From Brachycybe producta (lineage: Eukaryota; Arthropoda; Diplopoda; Playtdesmida; Andrognathidae), in the NCBI GenBank assembly GCA_036925085.1, contig JAUPFP010000060.1, positions 353,501-417,500 on the forward strand: a stretch of 64,000 bases of DNA, given 5' to 3'. Numbering within the stretch: the first letter of the stretch is position 1; the number at the start of each line of letters is the position of its first letter. Below the pieces are notes generated by a model that was not told the origin of the DNA, made no database searches, and saw only the letters and a program-made list of their open reading frames with translations. Of the stretch, positions 40,180 to 50,973 are shown in pieces. Position numbers and translations under genes: made by a program.

Positions 40180-41175
40180 AAACTGTTTGCCACTGCCGGG
40201 AGTGGACTTTGTCCACGGTACAGCGGTAAAAAACAGTTTTTGACCGTGAACTTACCGGTAGATCGGTAGTAAACCGTGGGGCACGGACATTTGTCCGTGG
40301 GACTACGGTTGAAACCAATCTATGGCCAAGTTTACCGGTAGTATACCGCAGGGCACGGACCGTTGTCCGTGGAACTACGGTAGAAACCGGTTCACAGTCA
40401 GGGTCTGTAGACCGGAGTCGTGAGTATGCCTGTAGGGCGTGGACGTTTGTCCACGGTACTACAGTGGAAAACGGCTTAGGGCGTAGTAGTGCAGTAAAGG
40501 ACCGTGGGACACGGATGGGTTGTCCGTGATACCGTGGTGGTTACCGGAGAAAGCCCTAGGTTATCCGTAATTAGAATGGTGGGCACGGTGGTTGACCGTG
40601 CGGGACCGTTCGAAAGCGTGATAAAGGTGATTTTTACCGCTAGTATACCGGTAGCACGGTGGTTTACCGTGCACGGCCGGTAGAACACGGTAAAAAGGAC
40701 TTTTTACCGCAAGTAGACGGTGGACTATGGACTCTTGTCCGTGGATCACCGCTTGAACACGGTAAAAAGGGAGTTTCACTATCAGTGGACGGTAAATTAC
40801 GGACCGTTGTCCGTGTATCTCCGTTCGAGGACGGTGAAAGTTACTCCAACTGTAAATCTAACCGTGGGACATAGACTGCTGTCTGTGATACCGTGGTTAT
40901 TTACGGTTTTACCGGTGTTTGACAGTGTATTGCGGACTTTTGTCCGTGTATCACCGGGCAACCACTGTAAGAAGGGAGTTTTACCGTTAGTAGACGGTGA
41001 ATTGCGGACTTTTGTATGTGAATTATCTGTCGAACACGGTAAAAAGGTAGTTTCACTGCTAGTAGACAGTGGTTTACGGACCGTTGTCCGTGAAACTACG
41101 GTTTGGTACAGTTCTACCGTTGTTTGACGGTGATTTCTGGACTTTGGTCCGTGAATTCACCAGATTTCACGGTAG
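40180..41175 (+). repeat. Leader array of extended hairpins, element B copy 1
   Basis: Twelve or more diverged units of about 70-90 bp fill the 1.1 kb leader. The inner stem varies with compensation: CACGGAC/GTCCGTG, CGTGGAC/GTCCACG (40438-40460) and CATAGAC/GTCTGTG (40869-40890). Outer stems do the same, for example CTGTAG/CTACAG. This pattern points to selection for pairing rather than primary sequence. No coding frame is convincing here. Confidence 0.75.
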
Positions 41176-41253
41176 ATTCTCTCACCTAACAAGTGGTGGC
41201 CGTTTCTGCCCGTGTTCGCACGGTGGGAATCGGCTTAAACCCCGTTCTCCCCG

Positions 41254-43066
41254 ATGGTAGGTCGGGGTAACGGTGTAGGCGAGAGATTGGAGTTACGTTC
41301 CCGCACCATCGGCCGTGGTATTCGGCCGGAGGGGCAGCAACCGGATGGGGTTGCTGTCGGCGGGAATGTGAATGGTGGTTCCGTGGAGGAAGGTGCCGTA
41401 GAGGGTGTCCCTGCGGACCAACCTCCGTACGGAGACTTTGTGACAGTGCAATCGCACCGTGGAGGCATAGTCACCAACGGAGCACCGTTGGATGGTGGTG
41501 AAGGGGTTGTGAAGACCCCAGCAGAGAAAGGCACTCAGCCTTTGGCCGGTGTCCAGGGGTCCACTGCCACCGGTCTGGTTGGACACGGTGGGGAACTCTT
41601 AAGTGAATCGGTGGAGACTGTTGGGTAGTCCGGAGGGCACAGCGTCATTGTTGACATCGTGGTCCGAGGAACAACTCCTAGCGATTGCCAGGGGGATAGA
41701 CGAAATGCGGTTGCAGGGACGTCTGCCCCAAAGAATCCATGGGATCCAGAGAGGGCAACCACAGTTCCCACCATCGCCTGTGCACCAGGGAGGTGTACGG
41801 AGGGAGGCGCCGCCGGTTTCGACCGGGCGGATACCTCCTGGAAGAACTGGGACCGCTCCTGTGGAACTTGGTCACAAAGTTCCTCCGCCCGTTCAGCAGC
41901 CGAGGGTCCACTTGGTGGAACCCACAGAAGCTGAGCTTGATGCTGAAACTTCGGGGAACCGGAGCAGGGCACCACGGCCGGTAAGTACCGCGCCATGGAC
42001 GCCTGCTCCGGCCATCCCGTCGGTGATCCAGGCGTTTGGGTTTTTCAACCCAGTTCACTCGTTCATTCGGTATGATGGACGAGAGAACATTACGCCTTTT
42101 CTCTGACAGTTCGAAGCCAAAGCGAGGGCTCAGCGCTGGACGGATGAGGCCAGACGCAGTTTCTTTACGTACCTGCTCGACGGCCCAGCTGAAGAACACT
42201 ACGCCGGTTTGGTAGAGTTTCAGCCGGACCTGACCTGGCCGTAGCTAAAGGAGGCCATGTTACAGCGTTTCGGGACCAAGAATCAGACTCAGGCCTGTTT
42301 TGATCGGTTTGAAACAATGGTGCAGGGGCCTACAGAGTTGCTCCAGGCATTCTACTGGCGCTTTACTGAGCTAGCAAAATGAGTTTCTCCTAATGAGGAT
42401 CAGTCTTGTCGACTCCTCCGATTTAAGAAAAAACTGCAGCCGGCGATCCTCAGACTGCTCTGGGGATCGAAGGCCGAAACGGTGCGGGCGTTCACCGCTG
42501 AGGCAATGTTGGTCGAGGCCGACATGCTGACAGCGGGTGAGTTGCCTGCCCGTACTTTGACGGTACCAGAGACCAAGACTACGGTCAAGGCCTCGGGTGC
42601 TATGGCACAGCCCAAAGGCTCAGCTAAGTCTTCCTTGAAACCTTCGGGTGCGAAGGCGACTGTTCCGTCCACTGCGGACGGAGCGACTGCCAAGACTGGA
42701 GGGAAGAAGGGTAATAAGACTAGATGGCAGAGCCAGGGTGGAAATAAGTCCACAGCAGCCCCGTCTGGGTCTGGCCAAATGGCTGTAGGTGGAGGTCCCA
42801 CCTGGAAGCAACTAGGTCCTTGCTACAAGTGCGACCAAATGGGTCACTTGAAGAAGGACTGTCCGATGGCTTTGGCCCGAGGACAGGTTGCTAGGGTGAC
42901 ACCTGGCAGAAGCCAGGTGGTGCAGTACAGGGCGGGTCTGGTACCCGTGGAACTGCAGGGCCGAGAGTCTCTGTCCACCATTATAGATGGACAGACGTTC
43001 TATCTACCCGTTGCCAGAAACGATAGTGCGCCATCATTAAACCGGCACCGGTCACTGCAGAACTGA
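41254..43066 (+). pseudogene. gag: Gag of element B, copy 1
   Basis: An ATG at 41254 opens a Gly-rich N-terminal frame (124 codons). The main gag frame starts near 41603 (SWSEEQLLAIARGIDEMRLQGRL) and carries the capsid motifs FGFFNPVHSFIRYDGREN, SFFTYLLDGPAEEHY and FYWRFTELA, and the zinc knuckle CYKCDQMGHLKKDC (about 42829). It is interrupted by in-frame stops at 42104 (TGA), about 42242 (TAG) and about 42380 (TGA). The heptamer ATTAAAC (43036-43042) with a 5-nt spacer and a 13-bp stem (one mismatch) precedes the TGA at 43064-43066. Confidence 0.85.
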
Positions 43067-44399
43067 GCTGCAGTCACCGGGTACGCTTAAAAACTCAGGT
43101 GTCCGGCAGAGCTGGCGAAGTGAAGAAGGGACGTACCTACGGGCAATGTCCAAGTACGTGGGAATCCTGCATGAAGCAGGGGTGGGACCGGACCCGGAAA
43201 TTACCCGTTGGGTGTTTCCAAAGCCATGCCCCACACTGGAAGCTGCGCTGGCCCAACTGGAAAGTTGGGTGGCACCTTTCTTCCCTGTTCGCAGGGGAGA
43301 AGGTTCGGACGGTACGGGCATTACGAGGGCTTCAGGCGTTGGTGCGCCCATGCTGTTGCCCAGGCCTGGTAGGTCTCCTGGTTTGGAGACTGTGTACCCA
43401 GACCCCCGAGCATCCGGAACGACCATGCCTTGTGGATGGGAGGACGGATGAGGCTCGGAAAAGTAATGTCGGGCAACGAGAATTGCCTATACCGGAATTA
43501 CAGAGCCGTGCTTATTTGCGTGGGGCACCACGTGTTCTGGAGTCGATGAACAATCGGCTGGTTGAGTCGAACGTCGACACCGGTGCCGAGGTATCAGTAA
43601 TGAGCATGTCGGTGGCACAGGAGATGGGGTTACCAGTGCAGGAGGTTACCCTCCCCCATGCCTGACGGGCATGAGCGGGTACTCCATCGAGATAGAAGGA
43701 GTCATGTACGTGGACATGTCAATCCACTGGAGGTCCATCAGATCCCATCTGCTCCTCATTGAGGGTGAAGGAGAAGCCATAATAGGTGTTGACCTGGCTT
43801 CTCGGTTTGGGCTGATGGTGGACGTCGTGAGCCAGAAAATTTATTTCCAAGAAGACATCTGGACCACACATCCAGATGCTCTTCATGCCGCACTGGCCGA
43901 TCAGGCTTTGCAGGGTGCTTCGCAAGAAGTACCCCTTCCGAACTTGTTGTTGGAGGCATTGGCGAAGCTTCACGATTCTGTGGAGCCTCTGCTACTCCCT
44001 CCTTACGGGATACCGGAAGGGATGCCTGCAGATCCTGGAAAGGTGGATGGGTGGGTCGACATTGTGTCCCCTGAACTCGCTGAGACCAGTTCTATTAGGA
44101 GCGGGGATGTTTGTTCCCTGCAACTGTTGGAGAACGTATGGCTAACGACTCATGAGCGGAAGGTGGTTTCCGTGAGCTTGGTAGAGCATGCTGGCGCTGG
44201 TCAGCTGCTTCTCGTAGAGCCCCATCATAGCCTTAGGTGGCCGTGGTCTGTTGGCAGTGGCAGGTATTGCCGAAGCCACAGAACAAGGCACTTACGATAT
44301 ATGGCTTGAGAATGTTGCTGACGTTCCCATTGCCCTGGAAACAGGGGAGGGTGTCGCAACGGCTCAAGCTGTGGAGGCAGCCATTGTGGTGGGACTGGA
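43067..44399 (+). pseudogene. pol: Pol N-terminal part of element B, copy 1
   Basis: A 1-nt indel relative to A lies between the frameshift signal and ILHEAGVGPDPEITRWVFP. The protease keeps VDTGAEVSVMS (about 43575), followed by a stop (HA-stop) and GYSIEIEGVMYVDMSIH in another frame, then GEAIIGVDLASRFGL and SLQLLENVWLTTHE. The sequence ends at VVGLD at the duplication junction. Confidence 0.85.
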
Positions 44400-44693
44400 C
44401 TAGATGGTGCGGTTATTGTTTTTTTTACCTATGGCAGCAATTTCTGTCAAAAAGAATTGTCTAGACAAATTTGCCACAAAAAATGTTTTTGACAATAAAT
44501 CTTTTTGACAAGATAGCTCATTAAAAAGACACTACCTGTATGGTTTAAAAAGTCTCAAGAGGAAATTAAAAATTAAAATAAAATTTTCCCATTTATATAG
44601 GCCATATAAATGGGAAAGTTTTAAATTTGAATTGAAAATTTAAATTTTCTCAACATAAAATAAATTATAAACTAGAAATTAGGAAAAATCAAA

Positions 44694-45012
44694 GTATATG
44701 ATACATGTGCACCCCATGTACACACATGTATACACGTTTATGCACATGTACACACATGTATGCACGTGTACACATGTATGCACGTATATGCACATGTCCA
44801 AAAGTGCATGCACGTGTCTGAAAGTGCACGCACGTGTCCAAAAGTGCACACACGTGTCCAAAAGTCCATGCACGTGTCCAAAAGTGCCTCCATGTGTCTG
44901 CACATGTACGCACATGTACTGCATGCATGCACGTGTATGCACGTGTCCACATGTGCACGCACTTGCATGCACATTTATGTATATGTACACACGTGTACAC
45001 ATGTATAATAAA
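44694..45012. repeat. Alternating purine-pyrimidine minisatellite (copy 2)
   Basis: This is the duplicated copy of the array at 36790-37110, with the five 20-bp units at 44795-44894. A few single-base differences and a 3-bp deletion (CATAACAATG to CATAATG) distinguish it. Confidence 0.85.
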
Positions 45013-45017
45013 ACATA

Positions 45018-45461
45018 ATGTTTTGTTGTAGCATTTTGCTTAAAAATGGAAAAAAAAATTTCTTATTCTCATTCTATCGCCCACCATCAAATGACGAGGA
45101 GGACTTACTCCAATTTAGAAAATGTCTGGACTTCTTATTTTCTGTCCACAAATATGCGTCAGTTCTCATTGTTGGTGATTTTAATCTTCCTGGAATAAAT
45201 TGGAAAAATTATGCTATAGATTCCCGGACTTCATGTCATAAATTAATAGATATACTGCTTGATTGTGTATACACGTATTCCCTGGATCAGCTTGTGCAAA
45301 CCCCAACACGTCTCACCAATTCATCAGCTAATATTCTAGATTTAGTATTGACCAACACCCCCAGAGAATGTGCAATCAATTGAAGTTGTCGATGGCATAA
45401 GTGATCACGAAATGATTTACTTGGAACTCGTTACCCAAGTTGAAAAAAACCAATCAGCTCC
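45018..45461 (+). pseudogene. LINE endonuclease fragment, copy 2
   Basis: This is the duplicated copy of 37118-37560, with the same GDFN and SDH motifs and the same frameshift. It is cut by the same solo LTR at 45462. Confidence 0.8.
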
Positions 45462-46269
45462 TGTAACATCCCGCCGGACCGTCACAATACCCGGTAAGCA
45501 AAACCCCAAAAATAGACGTAAAACTTACCGCAACCGGCTCATTACGGGGACGGGACCGTACCCGTAGCCGTCTCCCACACGATGTTCCCCTTGGGATGTG
45601 TCGGCTCCAGGAGCCACCCACGACGGACACGACGAAAGACCACGCCACCACGCTGAGAATATCGCGGTAGAACAGTGGTTCTACCGCGAGCCGACACGAG
45701 TACCGGCCGTAAGAGGACGGAAAAAGACGGTGGAGTTTCCCCAATACCGGAAACCCACCCCCCCCCCCTCGAGGTAACTCCCCAAGAAATAGACACGACA
45801 CAAAGCAAGTGATAATAAATAAAACAGTGTTTAATTACACTTACGATGTAGATGATTAAATGATGGCAGTATCAATATTTACACATTGGCTGGGTAATCC
45901 ACCCAGCCAACACCCATAAATATATAAAAACAAGGCACAGAAGCCAACAGGCCAAAGGCACAAAGAAGATCCAGGTGCTGGACAGTGGAGGTCCTCTTGA
46001 CCTCCACCCACAGGTCTAGTCCAAGTTGAAGCCTACAACCAACTGCCTAGATCCTGTGGTTGACTAGGCCACAGGAAACCTCCAGGCAACTCCACCTGGA
46101 GGGGACAGAGGTCACTTCTGACCTCTCACCCATAGACTTCATGGTGAGAGGTCTGCTGGCACCAAAATGGCGTCCGTCCCAACAGCCTACTGTAGCTGTC
46201 AGGCAGACCACCATAGGGAAATTCGTTTGCTCCATCAAAATTAAAATTGGAGCAGACCAGGTTGCCACA
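45462..46269 (-). repeat. Minus-strand solo LTR (A family) in the LINE, copy 2
   Basis: This is the duplicate of 37561-38366 with identical target duplication CTCC (45458-45461 and 46270-46273) and a 2-bp longer C-run. The identical site shows it is not an independent insertion. Confidence 0.95.
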
Positions 46270-47256
46270 CTCCCAGAACTGTTCTTCAGTACAACAAAGC
46301 TGATTGGGCTAATTTTAAAATTTATGTGGCAAATGAATTGAATAACGATAATGTTAAATCAAATGATGTAAACCAACAGTGGGCATCATTTGTTAGAGTA
46401 ATTTCAAATGGAATAAATAAATTCATTCCACTCAAAAATTCTAAATCAAGCTCGGAGCCAATTTGGTACACAAATGAGATACGCCGGGCTCTTCGTAAGC
46501 AACGCCAAATTCGATCTAAAATGAAAAGAAATATTAATGCCACTACTAAATTAGAATTCAGCTCCCAGCGATCTCATGTGAAAAGTTTACTTAATGTGTT
46601 GGGTGTCTCACTCCATAAAAACCCTAAATTATTCTGGAAATATGTAAAAAGTCTCAACAAAAGTCTAAATACCATAACTTCAATTATGACACCCCTAGGT
46701 GATGTTTGTTCTGACAAACAGGTTATTGCAAACACCCTTAATAACTATTTTCAAAGTGTCTTTCATTCTAATGATGGTAACAAGGTACAACCAATGGACA
46801 CCTTACCTCAAGTTATGCCAGACATAGTCATAAACACCACTGGATTACAAACCCTTCTTTGTAATTTAGATACAAACAAATCATCAGGCCCAGATGAAAA
46901 TTCACCAAGATTACTAAAAGAGTTCGGGTGATAAACACCTTCCAAATAACTATAGACCAATTTCTTTAATATCTATTGTTTGTAAAACCCTTGAACACAT
47001 AATTTATTCTTGTACAATCAAGCATTTAAAGATGCATAAACTAATTCATGAAAATCAGCATGGTTTTCGCAAAGGCAGATCGTGTGATACCCAGTTGGCA
47101 CTATTCATGCAAGACATACAGTCTGGTTTGGACAGTAAGGTCGAGTTTGATTTGGTATTTCTATATTTTGCAAAAGCATTTGATACAGTAAAACATTCAC
47201 TACTAATTAAAAAATGATAACATTTAATATAAATAACCAAGTAATTTTATGGATGT
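46270..47256 (+). pseudogene. LINE reverse transcriptase N-terminal part, copy 2
   Basis: This is the duplicate of 38367-39353. It is continued after element B at 56657 with RT motifs downstream of the insertion point, so this copy belongs to the interrupted LINE that still has its 3' end. Confidence 0.85.
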
Positions 47257-48023
47257 TGTGACAACCCAGTTTTGCTCTTTAGTTGGAGCAGACTAAATCT
47301 CCTGTGTCGTCTGCTAGGCTGGCTAATTAGCTGCCAGGCAGACAACAAAATGGCCAGCATGGGGTCACTGTCCTCCCCCAGGTGGAGCAGCCTGGAGGTG
47401 GTATATAATGGCGGCGGCCATTATGTTCTGGACAGTGTGTAGTTGACCCTTGAAGAAGGATGTGTGTTGTGCTTTGTGTAGTGGGTGGCCAAGATGGCCA
47501 CCACCATGAAGATGCATCTTCTTTGTCCTTCATTTGTTTGCTGTTTTGGGGTTGTTGGTTTTAGGCTCTGCTGGTTGGATTAACCAGCAGAGTATTGCTT
47601 ATTTAATAGTAAATCTTTTACTTGTTTATTCTTTGAATAAATATTATCATCTTTTATTTATATATAACCACACTGTGTTGTGTCATTCTTTGGGGAAGTA
47701 TCCGCGAGGGGGTGGGGGTTTACGGTTGGGAGTCGCCGTACCACCACTGCCCTGTTACGGCTTGTTTTTGTCTTGTCGGCCGGTTCTTCACGCGCCGGTT
47801 TCTACGGTGGACCCATCGGGCGGTCACTGTAGGTTCTCGTCGTGGCTCGGCGGTCATCCGACCGTCGACATTCGCGAGGCAGGCTCCAGTTGGCCGGCGC
47901 CACCCGGACACGTCGTCAAGAGGGCAGCCCGCATTACGATCCCGGCCCCTAACGGAGTCTGGATCCGGTAAGTCGGGAAAGATTTGCCGGGGTGTTGTTT
48001 CGGACCCAAGTCGGGTCGTTACA
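47257..48023 (+). repeat. Element B 5' LTR, copy 2
   Basis: Signals are identical to copy 1. The GTAAGT donor is at 47968-47973, the primer site follows at 48026-48043, and a single T-to-C change lies in the TTGGCTGGCG region. Confidence 0.93.
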
Positions 48024-48082
48024 ATTGGTGGAGGAGCCGGGTAGCGCCACCGCTGCCACTCTTGACGGTCGAAAGACCATAG

Positions 48083-49078
48083 AAACTGTTTGCCACTGCC
48101 GGGAGTGGACTTTGTCCACGGTACAGCGGTAAAAAACAGTTTTTGACCGTGAACTTACCGGTAGATCGGTAGTAAACCGTGGGGCACGGACATTTGTCCG
48201 TGGGACTACGGTTGAAACCAATCTATGGCCAAGTTTACCGGTAGTATACCGCAGGGCACGGACCGTTGTCCGTGGAACTACGGTAGAAACCGGTTCACAG
48301 TCAGGGTCTGTAGACCGGAGTCGTGAGTATGCCTGTAGGGCGTGGACGTTTGTCCACGGTACTACAGTGGAAAACGGCTTAGGGCGTAGTAGTGCAGTAA
48401 AGGACCGTGGGACACGGATGGGTTGTCCGTGATACCGTGGTGGTTACCGGAAAAAGCCCTAGGTTATCCGTAATTAGAATGGTGGGCACGGTGGTTGACC
48501 GTGCGGGACCGTTCGAAAGCGTGATAAAGGTGATTTTTACCGCTAGTATACCGGTAGCACGGTGGTTTACCGTGCACGGCCGGTAGAACACGGTAAAAAG
48601 GACTTTTTACCGCAAGTAGACGGTGGACTATGGACTCTTGTCCGTGGATCACCGCTTGAACACGGTAAAAAGGGAGTTTCACTATCAGTGGACGGTAAAT
48701 TACGGACCGTTGTCCGTGTATCTCCGTTCGAGGACGGTGAAAGTTACTCCAACTGTAAATCTAACCGTGGGACATAGACTGCTGTCTGTGATACCGTGGT
48801 TATTTACGGTTTTACCGGTGTTTGACAGTGTATTGCGGACTTTTGTCCGTGTATCACCGGGCAACCACTGTAAGAAGGGAGTTTTACCGTTAGTAGACGG
48901 TGAATTGCGGACTTTTGTATGTGAATTATCTGTCGAACACGGTAAAAAGGTAGTTTCACTGCTAGTAGACAGTGGTTTACGGACCGTTGTCCGTGAAACT
49001 ACGGTTTGGTACAGTTCTACCGTTGTTTGACGGTGATTTCTGGACTTTGGTCCGTGAATTCACCAGATTTCACGGTAG
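48083..49078 (+). repeat. Leader array of extended hairpins, element B copy 2
   Basis: This is the duplicate of the array at 40180-41175 with one visible base change. It lies between the primer site and the gag ATG at 49157. Confidence 0.75.
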
Positions 49079-49156
49079 ATTCTCTCACCTAACAAGTGGT
49101 GGCCGTTTCTGCCCGTGTTCGCACGGTGGGAATCGGCTTAAACCCCGTTCTCCCCG

Positions 49157-50973
49157 ATGGTAGGTCGGGGTAACGGTGTAGGCGAGAGATTGGAGTTACG
49201 TTCCCGCACCATCGGCCGTGGTATTCGGCCGGAGGGGCAGCAACCGGATGGGGTTGCTGTCGGCGGGAATGTGAATGGTGGTTCCGTGGAGGAAGGTGCC
49301 GTAGAGGGTGTCCCTGCGGACCAACCTCCGTACGGAGACTTTGTGACAGTGCAATCGCACCGTGGAGGCATAGTCACCAACGGAGCACCGTTGGATGGTG
49401 GTGAAGGGGTTGTGAAGACCCCAGCAGAGAAAGGCACTCAGCCTTTGGCCGGTGTCCAGGGGTCCACTGCCACCGGTCTGGTTGGACACGGTGGGGAACT
49501 CTTAAGTGAATCGGTGGAGACTGTTGGGTAGTCCGGAGGGCACAGCGTCATTGTTGACATCGTGGTCCGAGGAACAACTCCTAGCGATTGCCAGGGGGAT
49601 AGACGAAATGCGGTTGCAGGGACGTCTGCCCCAAAGAATCCATGGGATCCAGAGAGGGCAACCACAGTTCCCACCATCGCCTGTGCACCAGGGAGGTGTA
49701 CGGAGGGAGGCGCCGCCGGTTTCGACCGGGCGGATACCTCCTGGAAGAACTGGGACCGCTCCTGTGGAACTTGGTCACAAAGTTCCTCCGCCCGTTCAGC
49801 AGCCGAGGGTCCACTTGGTGGAACCCACAGAAGCTGAGCTTGATGCTGAAACTTCGGGGAACCGGAGCAGGGCACCACGGCCGGTAAGTACCGCGCCATG
49901 GACGCACGCCTGCTCCGGCCATCCCGTCGGTGATCCAGGCGTTTGGGTTTTTCAACCCAGTTCACTCGTTCATTCGGTATGATGGACGAGAGAACATTAC
50001 GCCTTTTCTCTGACAGTTCGAAGCCAAAGCGATGGCTCAGCGCTGGACGGATGAGGCCAGACGCAGTTTCTTTACGTACCTGCTCGACGGCCCAGCTGAA
50101 GAACACTACGCCGGTTTGGTAGAGTTTCAGCCGGACCTGACCTGGCCGTAGCTAAAGGAGGCCATGTTACAGCGTTTCGGGACCAAGAATCAGACTCAGG
50201 CCTGTTTTGATCGGTTTGAAACAATGGTGCAGGGGCCTACAGAGTTGCTCCAGGCATTCTACTGGCGCTTTACTGAGCTAGCAAAATGAGTTTCTCCTAA
50301 TGAGGATCAGTCTTGTCGACTCCTCCGATTTAAGAAAAAACTGCAGCCGGCGATCCTCAGACTGCTCTGGGGATCGAAGGCCGAAACGGTGCGGGCGTTC
50401 ACCGCTGAGGCAATGTTGGTCGAGGCCGACATGCTGACAGCGGGTGAGTTGCCTGCCCGTACTTTGACGGTACCAGAGACCAAGACTACGGTCAAGGCCT
50501 CGGGTGCTATGGCACAGCCCAAAGGCTCAGCTAAGTCTTCCTTGAAACCTTCGGGTGCGAAGGCGACTGTTCCGTCCACTGCGGACGGAGCGACTGCCAA
50601 GACTGGAGGGAAGAAGGGTAATAAGACTAGATGGCAGAGCCAGGGTGGAAATAAGTCCACAGCAGCCCCGTATGGGTCTGGCCAAATGGCTGTAGGTGGA
50701 GGTCCCACCTGGAAGCAACTAGGTCCTTGCTACAAGTGCGACCAAATGGGTCACTTGAAGAAGGACTGTCCGATGGCTTTGGCCCGAGGACAGGTTGCTA
50801 GGGTGACACCTGGCAGAAGCCAGGTGGTGCAGTACAGGGCGGGTCTGGTACCCGTGGAACTGCAGGGCCGAGAGTCTCTGTCCACCATTATAGATGGACA
50901 GACGTTCTATCTACCCGTTGCCAGAAACGATAGTGCGCCATCATTAAACCGGCACCGGTCACTGCAGAACTGA
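49157..50973 (+). pseudogene. gag: Gag of element B, copy 2
   Basis: The arrangement and stops are as in copy 1. An additional 4-bp insertion (GACGCACGCC against GACGCC) near 49905 shifts the frame before FGFF. The zinc knuckle CYKCDQMGHLKKDC, the ATTAAAC heptamer (50943-50949) and the downstream stem are kept. One Ser-to-Tyr change (PYGSGQ) separates it from copy 1. Confidence 0.85.

Larger units (their letters stand above)
39354..44399 (+). mobile_element. Element B, copy 1: 5' part only
   Basis: 5' LTR, primer site, leader, gag and the first part of pol are present. The element stops at the duplication junction 44399/44401, in the spacer between protease and RT, and has no RT, integrase or 3' LTR. 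Confidence 0.92.
36497..44400 (+). repeat. Tandem segmental duplication, copy 1 (7.9 kb)
   Basis: 36497-44399 matches 44401-52306 base for base except for about a dozen substitutions and three small indels (3, 2 and 4 bp) that I could see, roughly 99.8% identity. Both copies contain the same solo LTR (duplication CTCC) and the same element B 5' LTR (duplication ATGT), so the DNA was copied after those insertions. The junction GGGACTGGA-C-TAGATGGTGC at 44391-44410 has one extra base and no obvious homology. Confidence 0.93.

Noticed and set aside
40180..41175. Regular palindromic array resembling a CRISPR array
   Set aside because: Repeats are diverged and lack unique spacers of fixed length. 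The context is a eukaryotic LTR-element leader.
41254..41628. Antisense ORFs over leader and gag (for example 41293-41586 and 41535-41996)
   Set aside because: They are shadows of the gag region in GC-rich sequence. They lack motifs and do not extend across homologous copies with conserved frame.
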